Source: Anaerolineae bacterium (GTDB lineage Bacteria; Chloroflexota; Anaerolineae; Aggregatilineales; Phototrophicaceae). From it: 64,000 bases of DNA. Under the pieces are notes generated by a model. It saw nothing but the letters and a program-made list of their open reading frames with translations, did not search any database and was not told where the DNA came from. Position 1 is the first letter of the stretch, and each line of letters starts with the position of its first letter. The DNA is taken from assembly GCA_022824465.1 (NCBI GenBank), contig JAJDZV010000008.1:248001-312000 (forward strand), written 5' to 3'. The position numbers and the translations under genes are program-made. Positions 37,209-46,252 of the stretch are shown here, piece by piece.

Positions 37209-38471
37209 TTATAGCTTGCGAAGTACAATTGATGCATTCTGGCCTCCCAGGCCAAAACTATTCGACATGACTGTTCGTATGCCGGGCGCGTCGCGCGCCA
37301 CGTTGGGTACGTAATCCAAGTCGCAGGCGGGATCAGGCGTCTCATAGTTGATTGTCGGGTGCAACACTTCGCGCGCTAGCGTCATGAGGCACGCGGCTGC
37401 CTCCAACGAGCCACAGCCAGCCATGGCATGTCCAATCATACTTTTGGTGGATGTGACCGGGATACTATATGCCGCTTCACCGAAGATCTCCTTGATGGAT
37501 GCAGTCTCGATGGCGTCATTCGCTTGCGTCGAAGAGCCGTGAGAGTTGATGTGCTCGATTTCTTCGGGGTTGACGCGGGCGTCGTTGAGCGTCCAGCGCA
37601 TGGCTCGTTTGGCGCCGCCTCCCTTGGGATCGGGCGCGGCGACATGATAGGCGTCGGAAGAAGCGGCGTATCCGAGGATCTCGGCGTAGACTGGCGCGTC
37701 CCGTTTCAGCGCGCGCTCCAAGCATTCAACAATGAACATGGCGCCGCCTTCGCCCAGGACAAAACCGGATCGGTCACGGTCAAATGGCCGGCTGGCGTTT
37801 TCCGGCGCGTCGTTGTATTCGCGAGTCAGCGCGCGCGTGGCGCTGAAGCCGGCCAAGATATAGTCAAACATCACCGCGTCCACCGCGCCGGCAATCGCCA
37901 GGTCACACTTGCCAAGTTGAATCAGGTCCGTCGCTTCGCCCAGCGCTTGAATGCCCGTTGCACAGGCTACCGACGGCGTTACTAGCGGTCCAAGCGCCGA
38001 CATCATTGTGCTGACGTAATGTGCGGGCATATTGGGCAAGGCGTTGACGATGCTCATTGGATTAGCGTGTTTGTAGTTGGATTTGCGCCAACTGGCAATG
38101 CCTCTTTCGCCAACTTCATAGCTGCCGAGCGTGGTGCCGATCACAGTCGCGACTCGCTCGCCAATCGTAGCAATTGCATCCACAGACAAGCCCGCGTCGT
38201 TGGCCGCTTCTACGGCCGCCACAATCGCGAATTGCGTAGCGCGGCCGACTCGGCGCGCTTGCTTCCGAGGAATATAGCCTGATGAATCAAAATCTCGAAT
38301 CTCGCCGCCGATCTTGACATCCAGATGCTCGGTGTCGATGTTCTGCAGCCGGGATATGCCAGACCGGCCCTCCCGAATTGCGTCCCAGAAAGCGATCTTG
38401 TCGCCCAGCGGAGAGACCACGCCCAAGCCGGTGATCACCACTCGCTTGCGATTGTATCGAGTCAATTGCAT
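37209..38471 (-). CDS. fabF: 3-oxoacyl-ACP synthase II (KAS II)
   Basis: 420 residues. KAS signatures: VVITGLGVVSPLG at the start, active-site Cys in PSVACATGIQAL, the two catalytic His in HINSHGSSTQAND and KSMIGHAMAGCGSLEA, and MSNSFGLGGQNASIVL at the end. It condenses malonyl-ACP with acyl-ACP in fatty-acid elongation. It lies 16 bases after plsX and 15 bases before trmFO; GGAG sits nine bases before the ATG. Confidence 0.96.
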   Translation of the reverse strand: MQLTRYNRKRVVITGLGVVSPLGDKIAFWDAIREGRSGISRLQNIDTEHLDVKIGGEIRDFDSSGYIPRKQARRVGRATQFAIVAAVEAANDAGLSVDAIATIGERVATVIGTTLGSYEVGERGIASWRKSNYKHANPMSIVNALPNMPAHYVSTMMSALGPLVTPSVACATGIQALGEATDLIQLGKCDLAIAGAVDAVMFDYILAGFSATRALTREYNDAPENASRPFDRDRSGFVLGEGGAMFIVECLERALKRDAPVYAEILGYAASSDAYHVAAPDPKGGGAKRAMRWTLNDARVNPEEIEHINSHGSSTQANDAIETASIKEIFGEAAYSIPVTSTKSMIGHAMAGCGSLEAAACLMTLAREVLHPTINYETPDPACDLDYVPNVARDAPGIRTVMSNSFGLGGQNASIVLRKL

Positions 38472-38487
38472 TCCGCTGAACTCCGCA

Positions 38488-39486
38488 TCACTTCGCCTCC
38501 AGGGCGATGCCGTTGCGTATCGCGCCGATTACATTCTCACGCACGGCTGCGCGCGCTTGCTGGATAGCGTTTTTTATGCCGATAGCGGAGTTTTGTCCGT
38601 GGCCGATGATGACAACGCCATTGACGCCCAGAAGCGGCGCGCCGCCAATCTCAGAGGTATCAACTTGCTGTCGGATGCGGTTGAACGCCGGCTTGGCAAG
38701 AGCGCCGCCCATCATGGACAAGACATCATTGCGAAATTCCTGGCGTATCAAGGTCGCCACGTAGTGAGCAGTCGCCTCGAACATTTTCAAGACAATATTG
38801 CCGACAAAGCCATCCATCACGATCACATCGGCGACCGACGTCATCAATTGCACCGGTTCTACGTTGCCGACAAAATTCATCTTACTGCGGCGCATGAGCT
38901 CGGCCGCTTCCCGAATCAAGAGATTGCCCTTGGTCTCTTCCGCGCCATTGCTCAGCAAGGCGATGCGCGGCTTGGAGTATTCCAATACAAGTTTAGCGTA
39001 AATGCTGCCCATTACCGCGAACTGAGTTACCCACTCGGGCTTGACATCGGTGTTGGCGCCGACGTCAAGGAAAATCATGCGGTGATTGTTGACGGGAAAC
39101 AGCGCCGAAAGCACCGGCCGCTTTACGCCGGGGATGCGCCGCAGCGTCTTGAGGGTGGCGATCGCGTGCACAGCGCCGGTGTTGCCCATTGTCACAAAGG
39201 CGTCGACTTCACCGGATTTCACCGCATCCAGAGCAACATGAATGGACGATGTCTGGGACGACTTCAGGACATCAGTTGGTTTCGCATCCATGGCGATAGC
39301 GACCGGCGCGTGCAAGATCTCAACTTTTCCGTGAGTTACTGAGTGGTTCTTAAGTTCGCTTTCGATTTGCCCCTGATCGCCAACAAGCACAATCGTGTCG
39401 CCAAATTCATTGGCCGCCAGCACTCCGCCCGCAATATCACTCAGGGGACGGCTATCGGTTCCCATCGCATCCAGGGCAATACGCAT
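38488..39486 (-). CDS. plsX: Phosphate acyltransferase PlsX
   Basis: 332 residues. Starts MRIALDAMGTDSRPLSDIAGG, and includes SSIHVALDAVKSGEVDAFVTMGNTGA, VFPVNNHRMIFLDVGANTDVKPE (read in parts) and VDTSEIGGAPLLGVNGVVIIGHG. PlsX makes acyl-phosphate from acyl-ACP for phosphatidic-acid synthesis at the membrane. It is the first gene of a four-gene operon with fabF, trmFO and hflX, so phospholipid supply and tRNA/ribosome functions are co-expressed here. Confidence 0.96.
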   Translation of the reverse strand: MRIALDAMGTDSRPLSDIAGGVLAANEFGDTIVLVGDQGQIESELKNHSVTHGKVEILHAPVAIAMDAKPTDVLKSSQTSSIHVALDAVKSGEVDAFVTMGNTGAVHAIATLKTLRRIPGVKRPVLSALFPVNNHRMIFLDVGANTDVKPEWVTQFAVMGSIYAKLVLEYSKPRIALLSNGAEETKGNLLIREAAELMRRSKMNFVGNVEPVQLMTSVADVIVMDGFVGNIVLKMFEATAHYVATLIRQEFRNDVLSMMGGALAKPAFNRIRQQVDTSEIGGAPLLGVNGVVIIGHGQNSAIGIKNAIQQARAAVRENVIGAIRNGIALEAK

Positions 39487-39623
39487 CTATGCTTGACCCT
39501 CCGCGGCGGCGCCACGTGCCAAATACCGCCGTATAATAAGGCAGGAACGACACTTGCTCAAGATTGATTAGCAGCCGGTGGCATTGACAAGCCGGGGGAA
39601 ACTCATATACTTGTTCTGCGATA

Positions 39624-39708
39624 GCCCTGATGGCGGAACTGGCAGACGCGCACGGTTGAGGGCCGTGTCCTTAACGGGGTGGAGGTTCGAGTCCTCTTCA
39701 GGGCACCA
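39624..39708 (+). tRNA. tRNA-Leu (anticodon GAG), CCA encoded
   Basis: The acceptor arms GCCCTGA (39624) and TCAGGGC (ending 39704) pair fully. The anticodon stem CACGG/CCGTG holds the loop TTGAGGG, giving anticodon GAG. A long variable arm and the T arm GGAGG-TTCGAGT-CCTCT follow, the class II pattern of leucine tRNA. Discriminator A is followed by an encoded CCA. Confidence 0.95.
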
Positions 39709-39712
39709 TGGA

Positions 39713-39741
39713 AAAGCTTGCCGGCATTGGCGGGCTTTTTT
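39713..39741 (+). terminator. Rho-independent terminator after tRNA-Leu
   Basis: AAAGCTTGCC (39713-39722) pairs with GGCGGGCTTT (39729-39738), with two G-U pairs, round a six-base loop, followed by six T (39736-39741). It starts five bases after the tRNA CCA. Confidence 0.85.
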
Positions 39742-39887
39742 GTTGCGTGCAAATTGGGGCAGATATACACTGCAATCGGACTGAGCTGTCGTTATGCCAC
39801 GAGCAATCGCGAACGTCACACCTGCCGACAGTTGGTTGCGCCAGCGATGAGTCACTGGCAATTGGCGGCGGCCTGAAAGTGTTGCTG

Positions 39888-41054
39888 ATGATAGATACAA
39901 CCAATGTGATACTTCAGCGGGCGTACGAGCTGATAGAGAAGGATGACCTGGAACAGGCGCGGTCCATTCTGACGCCGCTGCTCGAAAACGACGCCGAGAA
40001 TCCGTCATTGTGGTGGGTTTACTCTCACTCGTTGCGCGACCGCTCGATAGGGCAGTTGGCGCTTGATCGCGTCATTGAGCTTGATCCCTCGTATCCAGGC
40101 GCGGCTGAACTTAGAGCTGAAGTTGTCCAGTTGCAAGAGAAAGAAGATGACTTGCTCGGAGTCGCCACAATTACTGACGGAAGCGCTCAGTCCGAGACCG
40201 ATCTTAACGTGGACGAGTGGGAAGCGCTTCAGCCGGTACCCGATGCTGAAGACGGATCCGCGGGAGGAAGACGCGGTTTCGTTCTTCTGATTGTCACATT
40301 GCTCATTATTGCTGCAGGCGCGGCATTGATCGCATCCGGCGCGCTAAACCTTTCGGATTTGCTCTCCGGTTTGCTGCCGACGCCTGAGCCGGCAGTGATA
40401 GTAGTGTCAGAGCCAACTGAGGCGCCTGCAAAGGCCGAGGCGGTTATCGTCGCAACGGGGACATTGCTTGAGTCCGCGGCGTCTGAGCTATCAAGCACCG
40501 CTGCACCTGAAGCAAATGAGATTGAATCGGCGGCCGAGGCCACTACGGAGGCGATAGCAAGCGTAGTCCCAGCGACGACAGCGGTCGCCTCGCCGGAAGT
40601 AGCATCGGAAGCGGAAGGCGAGCTGCCGCTGGTGGAACCGACGATGGAATCGATATCCACTGAGCCTGACCAGCCTAACCTGATAGTCGACGAGCCGGAA
40701 ACGCCGCTTCAAATGTTTGCCAGCGCGGTGGCGACAAGAGTAAGCGAGTTCGAATTCAGCCTGGATGCCGGCCGCCTGGAAGCGACTGCTCTCGGGGAGA
40801 CGCTTGTGCTGCAGTTTTGCGCCATTCCGGGCCGGGAATTCAATGAAAGACTGAACCGTGTCATGCATGCCTTGGTGGAATTGCATGACAGCATCCCGGA
40901 AGATATCGAAGCCGTAGCCGCCGGCTTGCTCAATTGCTCAGATCCGGATGCCAGCTTGCGCGTGATTGGTGTGTCGGTCGACGTGATTGTGGACTTTGCC
41001 AACGAAGCTACGGACGATAAAGACTTCCAGCGCGCCTGGCAGCCCTTATCTTGA
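39888..41054 (+). CDS. TPR-type membrane-anchored protein
   Basis: 388 residues from the ATG at 39888; the open frame further upstream runs through the terminator and is not coding. Residues 1-80 form TPR-like helices (AYELIEKDDLEQARSILTPLL, NPSLWWVYSHSLRD, ALDRVIELDPSYPGAAELRA). One transmembrane helix follows at about 130-155 (GFVLLIVTLLIIAAGAALIA), then a Glu/Ala/Ser/Thr-rich spacer to about 285 and a compact C-terminal domain of about 110 residues. The TPR end should be cytosolic. The function is unknown; no family beyond TPR recognised. Confidence 0.75.
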   Translation: MIDTTNVILQRAYELIEKDDLEQARSILTPLLENDAENPSLWWVYSHSLRDRSIGQLALDRVIELDPSYPGAAELRAEVVQLQEKEDDLLGVATITDGSAQSETDLNVDEWEALQPVPDAEDGSAGGRRGFVLLIVTLLIIAAGAALIASGALNLSDLLSGLLPTPEPAVIVVSEPTEAPAKAEAVIVATGTLLESAASELSSTAAPEANEIESAAEATTEAIASVVPATTAVASPEVASEAEGELPLVEPTMESISTEPDQPNLIVDEPETPLQMFASAVATRVSEFEFSLDAGRLEATALGETLVLQFCAIPGREFNERLNRVMHALVELHDSIPEDIEAVAAGLLNCSDPDASLRVIGVSVDVIVDFANEATDDKDFQRAWQPLS

Positions 41055-41135
41055 AACACTGACGCATCGAGAGTAAGCTTTACGTTTCAAACCTGAGGCG
41101 GCAGAGACCTTCTGCCAACAGATTTCGGCAACCAA

Positions 41136-41594
41136 ATGGCGCCTAGCAGAAAAGTAATCACGAAAAACCGAAAAGCGCATCGCGACTATATGGTCAGCGA
41201 TCGCTACGATGCGGGCCTCGTCTTGCTTGGATCCGAGATCAAATCGATTCGCAACCACAACATCAATATTGGTGACGGTTACGTTCGGGAGACGGAGGGC
41301 GAATTGTGGCTGATGAATACCCATATCTCGCCTTACAAGGATGCTAGCAACTTCGGCCACAGCGATCCTCGGCGGCCGCGGAAACTGCTGCTTCATCGGC
41401 GTGAGATCAGCCGCATCATCGCCAAGATTCGGGAGAATGGGATGACCGCCATTCCACTGGAAGTCTATCTGGAACGAGGCCGCGCAAAAGTTGAGATAGG
41501 CTTGGCGCGGGGCAAACGCAAGTATGATAAGCGCGCCGACCTGGCACAACGCGATCATAACCGCCAAATTGAACGCGCTCTAAAGGAGCGCTGA
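41136..41594 (+). CDS. smpB: SsrA-binding protein SmpB
   Basis: 152 residues, typical length. Family signatures: NRKAHRDYMVSDRYDAGLVLLGSEIKSIR read in parts, NINIGDGYVRETEGELWLMN, HISPYKDAS and the C-terminal basic RGKRKYDKRADLAQRD tail that enters the ribosome. It binds tmRNA for rescue of stalled ribosomes. No tmRNA gene was found in this window. It is followed by trpS after 84 bases. Confidence 0.96.
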   Translation: MAPSRKVITKNRKAHRDYMVSDRYDAGLVLLGSEIKSIRNHNINIGDGYVRETEGELWLMNTHISPYKDASNFGHSDPRRPRKLLLHRREISRIIAKIRENGMTAIPLEVYLERGRAKVEIGLARGKRKYDKRADLAQRDHNRQIERALKER

Positions 41595-41609
41595 GCCGCT
41601 TGATCGTCG

Positions 41610-41638
41610 TTGTAGCGCTTGCAGCAAACTGCTAGAAT
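41610..41638 (+). promoter_or_regulatory. Candidate promoter of trpS
   Basis: TTGTAG (41610-41615) and TAGAAT (41633-41638) are separated by 17 bases, and transcription would start about 35 bases before the trpS ATG. The same TAGAAT word stands at similar distance before ppgK (15468) and the propeller gene (33466). Confidence 0.4.
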
Positions 41639-41678
41639 GCGGGCGTCACATTCATGGCAATTCGACGCGGAAGAAGCT

Positions 41679-42698
41679 ATGTCTCCAAAGAACGGAAATA
41701 AACCGCGGGTGCTATCTGGCATCCAGCCCTCTGGAAATCTAACGATCGGCAATTACCTCGGCGCGCTCAAACAGTGGGTGGCAGTACAGCACGAGTATGA
41801 TTGCTTCTATTGCGTTGTCGACCTTCATGCGATCACTGCTGTGCAAGATCCGGCTGAGCTTCGGCTGAAGACGCGGGAAAGCGCGGCAATGTATATCGCC
41901 GCCGGCATTGATCCCGAAGTTTCCACAGTCTTTGTACAATCGCATATACCAGCTCACTCGGAACTCGCATGGATGCTGACCTGTATGGCGCCGCTAGGCT
42001 GGCTGCACCGAATGACGCAATTCAAGGACAAATCGGCCAAGCAAGCGCAGGAGTCCATCGGCGCCGGCCTTCTGAATTACCCCAGTCTCATGGCGGCTGA
42101 TATTCTGCTTTACCATGCAGATTTCGTGCCGGTCGGCGATGACCAGAACCAACACCTCGAATTCACCCGCGATTTGGCTCAACGTTTCAATCATTTATAC
42201 GGCGAAACCTTCACCTTGCCGTCCGTGATGAATCCTGCAGCCGGCGCCCGCATCATGGGTTTGGACAACCCGACGGCGAAGATGTCCAAGAGCGAAGCCT
42301 CGGAAAACCACGCGATATTCTTGCTTGACGACCCTTCCCGAGCGCGCAAGAAAGTCATGCGGGCGGTCACCGATTCCCGCCGCGAGATACGCTTCAGCCA
42401 AGATCCGGAACGTGCTGGCGTCAACAATTTGCTGACGATCTACCAGGCCATTACTAATGAGCCGACAGAAGCAATTCAGGCGGCGTTCGCCGACAAAGGC
42501 TACGGTGATCTAAAGCGGGCAGTTGCGGATACTGTAGCTGCAACGTTACAGCCTTTGCAGACGCGATATAACGAGTTGATGAATGAAGCCGGTTATCTTG
42601 ATTCGGTCCTGAAGATCGGGCGGGAGAAAGCCGCCGAAATCGCCGAAGACACGCTGAAGCTTGCGCAGGACAGAATGGGATTCCTGGCGCCGTCTTGA
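41679..42698 (+). CDS. trpS: Tryptophanyl-tRNA synthetase
   Basis: 339 residues from the ATG at 41679, with GGAAG seven bases upstream. Class I motifs: the HIGH-like TIGN in SGNLTIGNYLGAL and KMSKS in TAKMSKSEASE. VLSGIQPSG, YCVVDLHAIT, NYPSLMAADILLY and DDQNQHLEFTRDLA are TrpS-specific. It charges tRNA-Trp in the cytosol. It precedes the tRNA-Glu gene. Confidence 0.97.
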   Translation: MSPKNGNKPRVLSGIQPSGNLTIGNYLGALKQWVAVQHEYDCFYCVVDLHAITAVQDPAELRLKTRESAAMYIAAGIDPEVSTVFVQSHIPAHSELAWMLTCMAPLGWLHRMTQFKDKSAKQAQESIGAGLLNYPSLMAADILLYHADFVPVGDDQNQHLEFTRDLAQRFNHLYGETFTLPSVMNPAAGARIMGLDNPTAKMSKSEASENHAIFLLDDPSRARKKVMRAVTDSRREIRFSQDPERAGVNNLLTIYQAITNEPTEAIQAAFADKGYGDLKRAVADTVAATLQPLQTRYNELMNEAGYLDSVLKIGREKAAEIAEDTLKLAQDRMGFLAPS

Positions 42699-42734
42699 TT
42701 TATCCCGGCACATTTAGTAAGATCACTTGAAGTC

Positions 42735-42807
42735 GCCCCATTCGTCTAGCGGCCTAGGACGTGGCCCTCTCAAGGCCAAAACAGGAGTTCGAGTCTCCTA
42801 TGGGGCA
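42735..42807 (+). tRNA. tRNA-Glu (anticodon CTC)
   Basis: The acceptor arms GCCCCAT (42735) and ATGGGGC (ending 42806) pair, with discriminator A at 42807. The anticodon stem TGGCC/GGCCA holds the loop CTCTCAA, giving anticodon CTC. The T arm has GGAG-TTCGAGT-CTCC. CCA is not encoded (TCC follows). Confidence 0.94.
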
Positions 42808-43259
42808 TCCGAGCTTGTTTCACCCTCGACCATGCCTTTGCAGATTCAGCGTGTAAAAGCACAACTGGCGGCAGCGTTCTCCATGTTCATGATGGATCCC
42901 ATGCTGCGCTTTGCCGACAAGCGCTTTTCTGAATGAAGCCATGCGGAATCCGGTGACGGCTCAAATCGATGTCGAAGGTCCGGTCCTGGAATCAGCGCCT
43001 TGGCCAGCTTGAAGACTCGCATCCCGTCAATCCCGCCTGTGAATTCATCTCGCTGGCGGGCGTCCATCGGCACGTCTGTTGAAGCGAGCGCAAGAACCTG
43101 CTTGATGTGCTTCGTCCGAGCCTGGTCATCTTGGACCGCGCAAGCTGCGCCCTAAAGATGATGTCCGAATCCGACGCGGCTTCTGGCGTCGCGCGAAACA
43201 GAATCGTATTGCCGGCTACGAAGTGAGACGTAGCTTCAAACCGGCTCGACTCCAACGGT
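42808..43259 (+). other. Gene-poor stretch with a possible decayed coding sequence
   Basis: 452 bases with no convincing intact gene. On the minus strand, ordered peptide appears in two frames: NTILFRATPEAASDSDIIFRA (about 43215-43150) and, after a shift, LALASTDVPMDARQRDEF with GGIDGMRVFKLAKAL (about 43105-43000). This looks like a frameshifted remnant. I do not recognise the family. No terminator was seen after tRNA-Glu. Confidence 0.35.
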
Positions 43260-44243
43260 CTAGTGGCCAATCTCCTGATGCGCGGCAATTTGGGCGTAAA
43301 TGGCTGTTTCATCCACCACCATCCACTCGCTTGCGATCAAACCGTCATGCAGTTCAAAGTGGGATATGCCCAGGATGGCTACTGCAGCCTTCGTTGGGGC
43401 TCCATAACGACCGTGCCCGTTGTGCCTGCCGCAGTAAGTCCAGCGCAACGCCACCCTAACCGCCCGATTGGTCTGCTGGCGAACGATGAGATGATGCGGC
43501 TCGAAGCGTCCGTCTGGCAGCGCGGCCGTTATGCTGGCGATCATATTGCTTACTGGTTCTCGGCCATAGCTTAGATGTCCGCTGGGTCCTTCAAACCGCG
43601 ACGCCGCCACGTATTGTTCAGCAACTATGTTGAGATGGTTCCCATTCCACAGCGCATCACAAGTATCGAGCATGCGGTTGGCAATGGCATTATCGCCCAG
43701 AATAGTCAGCCCGTTTTGGTCCGTCCAGCGCTGGCGCATTTCTTCGTTGCCTATGGCATACGCTTCGGGATTGTTCTTGCCCAGGGAAAGGCCATGCTCC
43801 ACCGGATCTATCCCAAGCTGCATGACAAATGAAGCGTGGTCGCGCAGCTTCCACTCTTCGACCACCTGGTTGTCGCGGCACAGGCAGTCAGCAATGCCCA
43901 AGCCCTGGTAAGCGCGATCGGTCGCCGGGCCCAAGGCGCTATCTCCTGTATGCCACCCGATGGAGCGAACGCGATGCGACGAGTAGAAGCCGCTGGGTTT
44001 GTCGCCAATGATTACGTCATCAGCCAGTGGCTTCCGGTGTGCAAACACATGCATCTGCTCCAGGGTTTCATTGAGTATTTCTTCGGCCGTGTTCATGACA
44101 CCGTGCGGGGAACGTATAGGGCAGACAGGCGCATACCAATCCCGAATCCGTCCTACATTCTCTTCTTCCCAAATGACGTACGTAATATCAATGATGTATT
44201 GCTCCGGCGTCTTGAATTCCGGAGCAAAATTCTGCATGCCCAT
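43260..44243 (-). CDS. SnoaL-like protein, duplicated domain
   Basis: 327 residues from the ATG at 44243, which has GGAG at good spacing. Two NTF2/SnoaL-like halves: the first (about 10-150) contains EENVGRIRDWYAP, DRAYQGLGIADCLCRDNQVVEEWKLRDH; the second (about 180-325) contains TCDALWNGNHLNIVAEQYV and ISHFELHDGLIASEWMVVDE. SnoaL-like proteins include polyketide cyclases and many uncharacterised hydrolase/isomerase-like enzymes. No catalytic Asp/His set is certain. Two relatives lie in the same island (46.2 and 51.7 kb). Annotation as ester cyclase is possible but unproven. Confidence 0.72.
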   Translation of the reverse strand: MGMQNFAPEFKTPEQYIIDITYVIWEEENVGRIRDWYAPVCPIRSPHGVMNTAEEILNETLEQMHVFAHRKPLADDVIIGDKPSGFYSSHRVRSIGWHTGDSALGPATDRAYQGLGIADCLCRDNQVVEEWKLRDHASFVMQLGIDPVEHGLSLGKNNPEAYAIGNEEMRQRWTDQNGLTILGDNAIANRMLDTCDALWNGNHLNIVAEQYVAASRFEGPSGHLSYGREPVSNMIASITAALPDGRFEPHHLIVRQQTNRAVRVALRWTYCGRHNGHGRYGAPTKAAVAILGISHFELHDGLIASEWMVVDETAIYAQIAAHQEIGH

Positions 44244-44370
44244 TGTGAACTCCATTCCTAAGCTTGCCTGCCGAGATTGGTCGAATTCACTGCCCCGTAC
44301 GGGTGTTCAATCCGAATGCGACACATGACACTTTCGCCGAAGAACGCTTAGCCCATGCCTTGACGCAGGT

Positions 44371-45273
44371 TCACGCGTATACCGGCGTGCTCTGCGCGCC
44401 GCTTTCAAGAAGATCAATGTACTTCTGGTTGAGCATCTGCGTGATCGGACCTGGCTTACCGCTGCCGATCCTTCGCCCATCCACCTCCCTAACGGCAAAG
44501 ATGCCGCCGGCTGTACTGGTCAAGAAGACTTCGTCGGCGTTGTAGAGATCGAAGGCGGTAAATCTTCCCACAACAGTCTCAATTCCTGCTGCCGCCGCCA
44601 GCTCCATAACGGTCTGCCTTGTCACCCCGACAAGGATGTTTTCGCCCGGGGTGTACAATACCCCCTGCTTCGCCATGAATACATTGTAGCCCGGCGCCTC
44701 CGCGACATAGCCGCCGATGTCAAGCTCGATTGCCTCGTCGAGCCCGGCCTCATTCGCCTCCATGCGCATCAGGATGTGATTCAAGTAGTTGCAGCACTTG
44801 ATCTTGGAATCCAGGCACTCGGAAGGAATCCTGCGCATCGACGATACTCCCGCCCGTAAGCCTTCCGCTTGTACGCCGCTGTCTATGAGGCTGAGGTAGG
44901 GGATTGCAAATACGATCAGATTTGGGGTGCAGTTGTATGGACTCATCAGCGGCATGCGTCCCACACCGCGCGTTACAAGTATTTTGATATACGCGCTTTC
45001 AAGCTTGTTGCGCCGCATGACCTCAAGAACGACCTCCCTGACGCCGGCCTTGTCGAGCGGGACCTCAATCTTCAGCGCGTGAGCGGACTCGAACAGCCGA
45101 TCCACATGTTCGTCCAGTTTGAATACCTTGCCGCCCATGGCGCATGCGGTATCGAAAACGGCGTCGCCATAGAGCACTACATGGTCGAAGATCGAAATCC
45201 GAGCCTCGTTTTCGGGCACATATTCCCCGCTAACGTATACCTGGCGCTCCGCACTGCCAGTTCCAATGTTCAT
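44371..45273 (-). CDS. Class IV aminotransferase (branched-chain/D-amino acid type)
   Basis: 300 residues from the ATG at 45273 with GGAGG eight bases upstream. PLP lysine K159 in SKIKCCNYLNHIL, E192 in GGYVAEAPGYNVF and the C-terminal LTSTAGGIFAVREVDGR are those of branched-chain and D-amino-acid aminotransferases. The N-terminus VYVSGEYVPENEARISIFDH is typical. It should transfer amino groups to 2-oxo acids; substrate unknown. It stands 115 bases upstream of the SnoaL-like gene on the same strand, so they may be co-transcribed. Confidence 0.87.
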   Translation of the reverse strand: MNIGTGSAERQVYVSGEYVPENEARISIFDHVVLYGDAVFDTACAMGGKVFKLDEHVDRLFESAHALKIEVPLDKAGVREVVLEVMRRNKLESAYIKILVTRGVGRMPLMSPYNCTPNLIVFAIPYLSLIDSGVQAEGLRAGVSSMRRIPSECLDSKIKCCNYLNHILMRMEANEAGLDEAIELDIGGYVAEAPGYNVFMAKQGVLYTPGENILVGVTRQTVMELAAAAGIETVVGRFTAFDLYNADEVFLTSTAGGIFAVREVDGRRIGSGKPGPITQMLNQKYIDLLESGAQSTPVYA

Positions 45274-45757
45274 ACCAGTCACCTCCGTTTGTACATTTGC
45301 CGGGTCTTGAACTGTCGGTTAGCCGATGATAATCTGGCGGCGTTGGGCGGAAAGATGCAAACGCCAAGCCGACCGTGTCCTGACAGCAGATGGCGCGGAA
45401 TCCAATTGCGCGCATAACGATGATGCCCGGGACGGCGCTCTAGCACGAGGTTGCAACCAATGCGATCCTGATGCCCCCTGGATTCCTCCGGCCTCTCCCA
45501 CATATTCTTGTCCGCCAGCAGCGCTGGATGTCACAGTACATGCTTCGGTCGCCGACAATCCGAGATCTCGGTCCGGACAAGATCACTTAGTGGTTCTGTA
45601 CGCGCCCGCCGCGCTGAAACTGACTTTGAGCCAATGCCTTCCATCATTCGTTGAAGCATGGCATTAGTCATAGACTGAAAAGCAGTCGAATCGTGAAAGA
45701 CGGCTTGTCTATCCCCAGGTCAGCTATCCTCACATCTCATGAGCTTGGGCGCTCTTA
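45274..45757 (+). other. Gene-poor stretch
   Basis: 484 bases between the aminotransferase start and the end of the next SnoaL-like gene. Short open frames exist on both strands but none has a ribosome site or recognisable protein. Nothing else identified. Confidence 0.5.
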
Positions 45758-46252
45758 TCAGTCCGTCTCCACGCTGTCAAAGAACTCAGGCGGCTTGGAG
45801 CCGATGAACGCGAGTACCTTGTGGATGTCGTAACCCACTTGCTCCAGGAAGCCCAGGATATCAATAAGCACCCAGTTTTCCGCCAACTTGTCTCCCTCGA
45901 CGCGCCAGAAATCCATATAGCGTAACTTGATAGGTTTTCCGCTGGCGGGAATACCGAACCAATCGCCAGTGTGCGTGGCATGCTGGTAACCGTGCGCGGC
46001 TACATAGTCCCCTTCGGCGATGCGGATCTCATCGCGCGCCACTTTGTCAGGAATAGCATTGATAGCGGGCTGGCGCAATACCTCCTCGAATTCCTTGATG
46101 CCATGCAAAGTCCCGATTCCCGCTGGACCATACCAAGCCATGTCCTCGGTCCAGAATTCCTCCATGATGCCGAGCACGCTCTTGTTGAGGGCGATGTATA
46201 AACGTTCAATCAGCTCTTTGTTTTTCTCTTCTTTGCTCTTTTCAGTAGACAT
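45758..46252 (-). CDS. SnoaL-like protein, single domain
   Basis: 164 residues from the ATG at 46252, with GGAG eight bases upstream. It aligns with the C-terminal half of the 51.7 kb protein: MAWYGPAGIG against MKWYGPSGIG, TGDWFGIPASGKP against HGDYAGIPATGKL, and FWRVEGDKLAENWVLIDI against WYRREGDYLVENWVPIDM. This conserved set defines a SnoaL/NTF2-like family, often called ester cyclase. The N-terminus is a charged Lys/Glu-rich helix. Function unknown. Confidence 0.78.
   Translation of the reverse strand: MSTEKSKEEKNKELIERLYIALNKSVLGIMEEFWTEDMAWYGPAGIGTLHGIKEFEEVLRQPAINAIPDKVARDEIRIAEGDYVAAHGYQHATHTGDWFGIPASGKPIKLRYMDFWRVEGDKLAENWVLIDILGFLEQVGYDIHKVLAFIGSKPPEFFDSVETD

Noticed and set aside
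38314..39342. 342-residue plus-strand frame across plsX and fabF
   Set aside because: Shadow of plsX and the start of fabF; no motif.
39708..39887. N-terminal extension of the TPR membrane protein
   Set aside because: It would run from the tRNA CCA end through a terminator hairpin.
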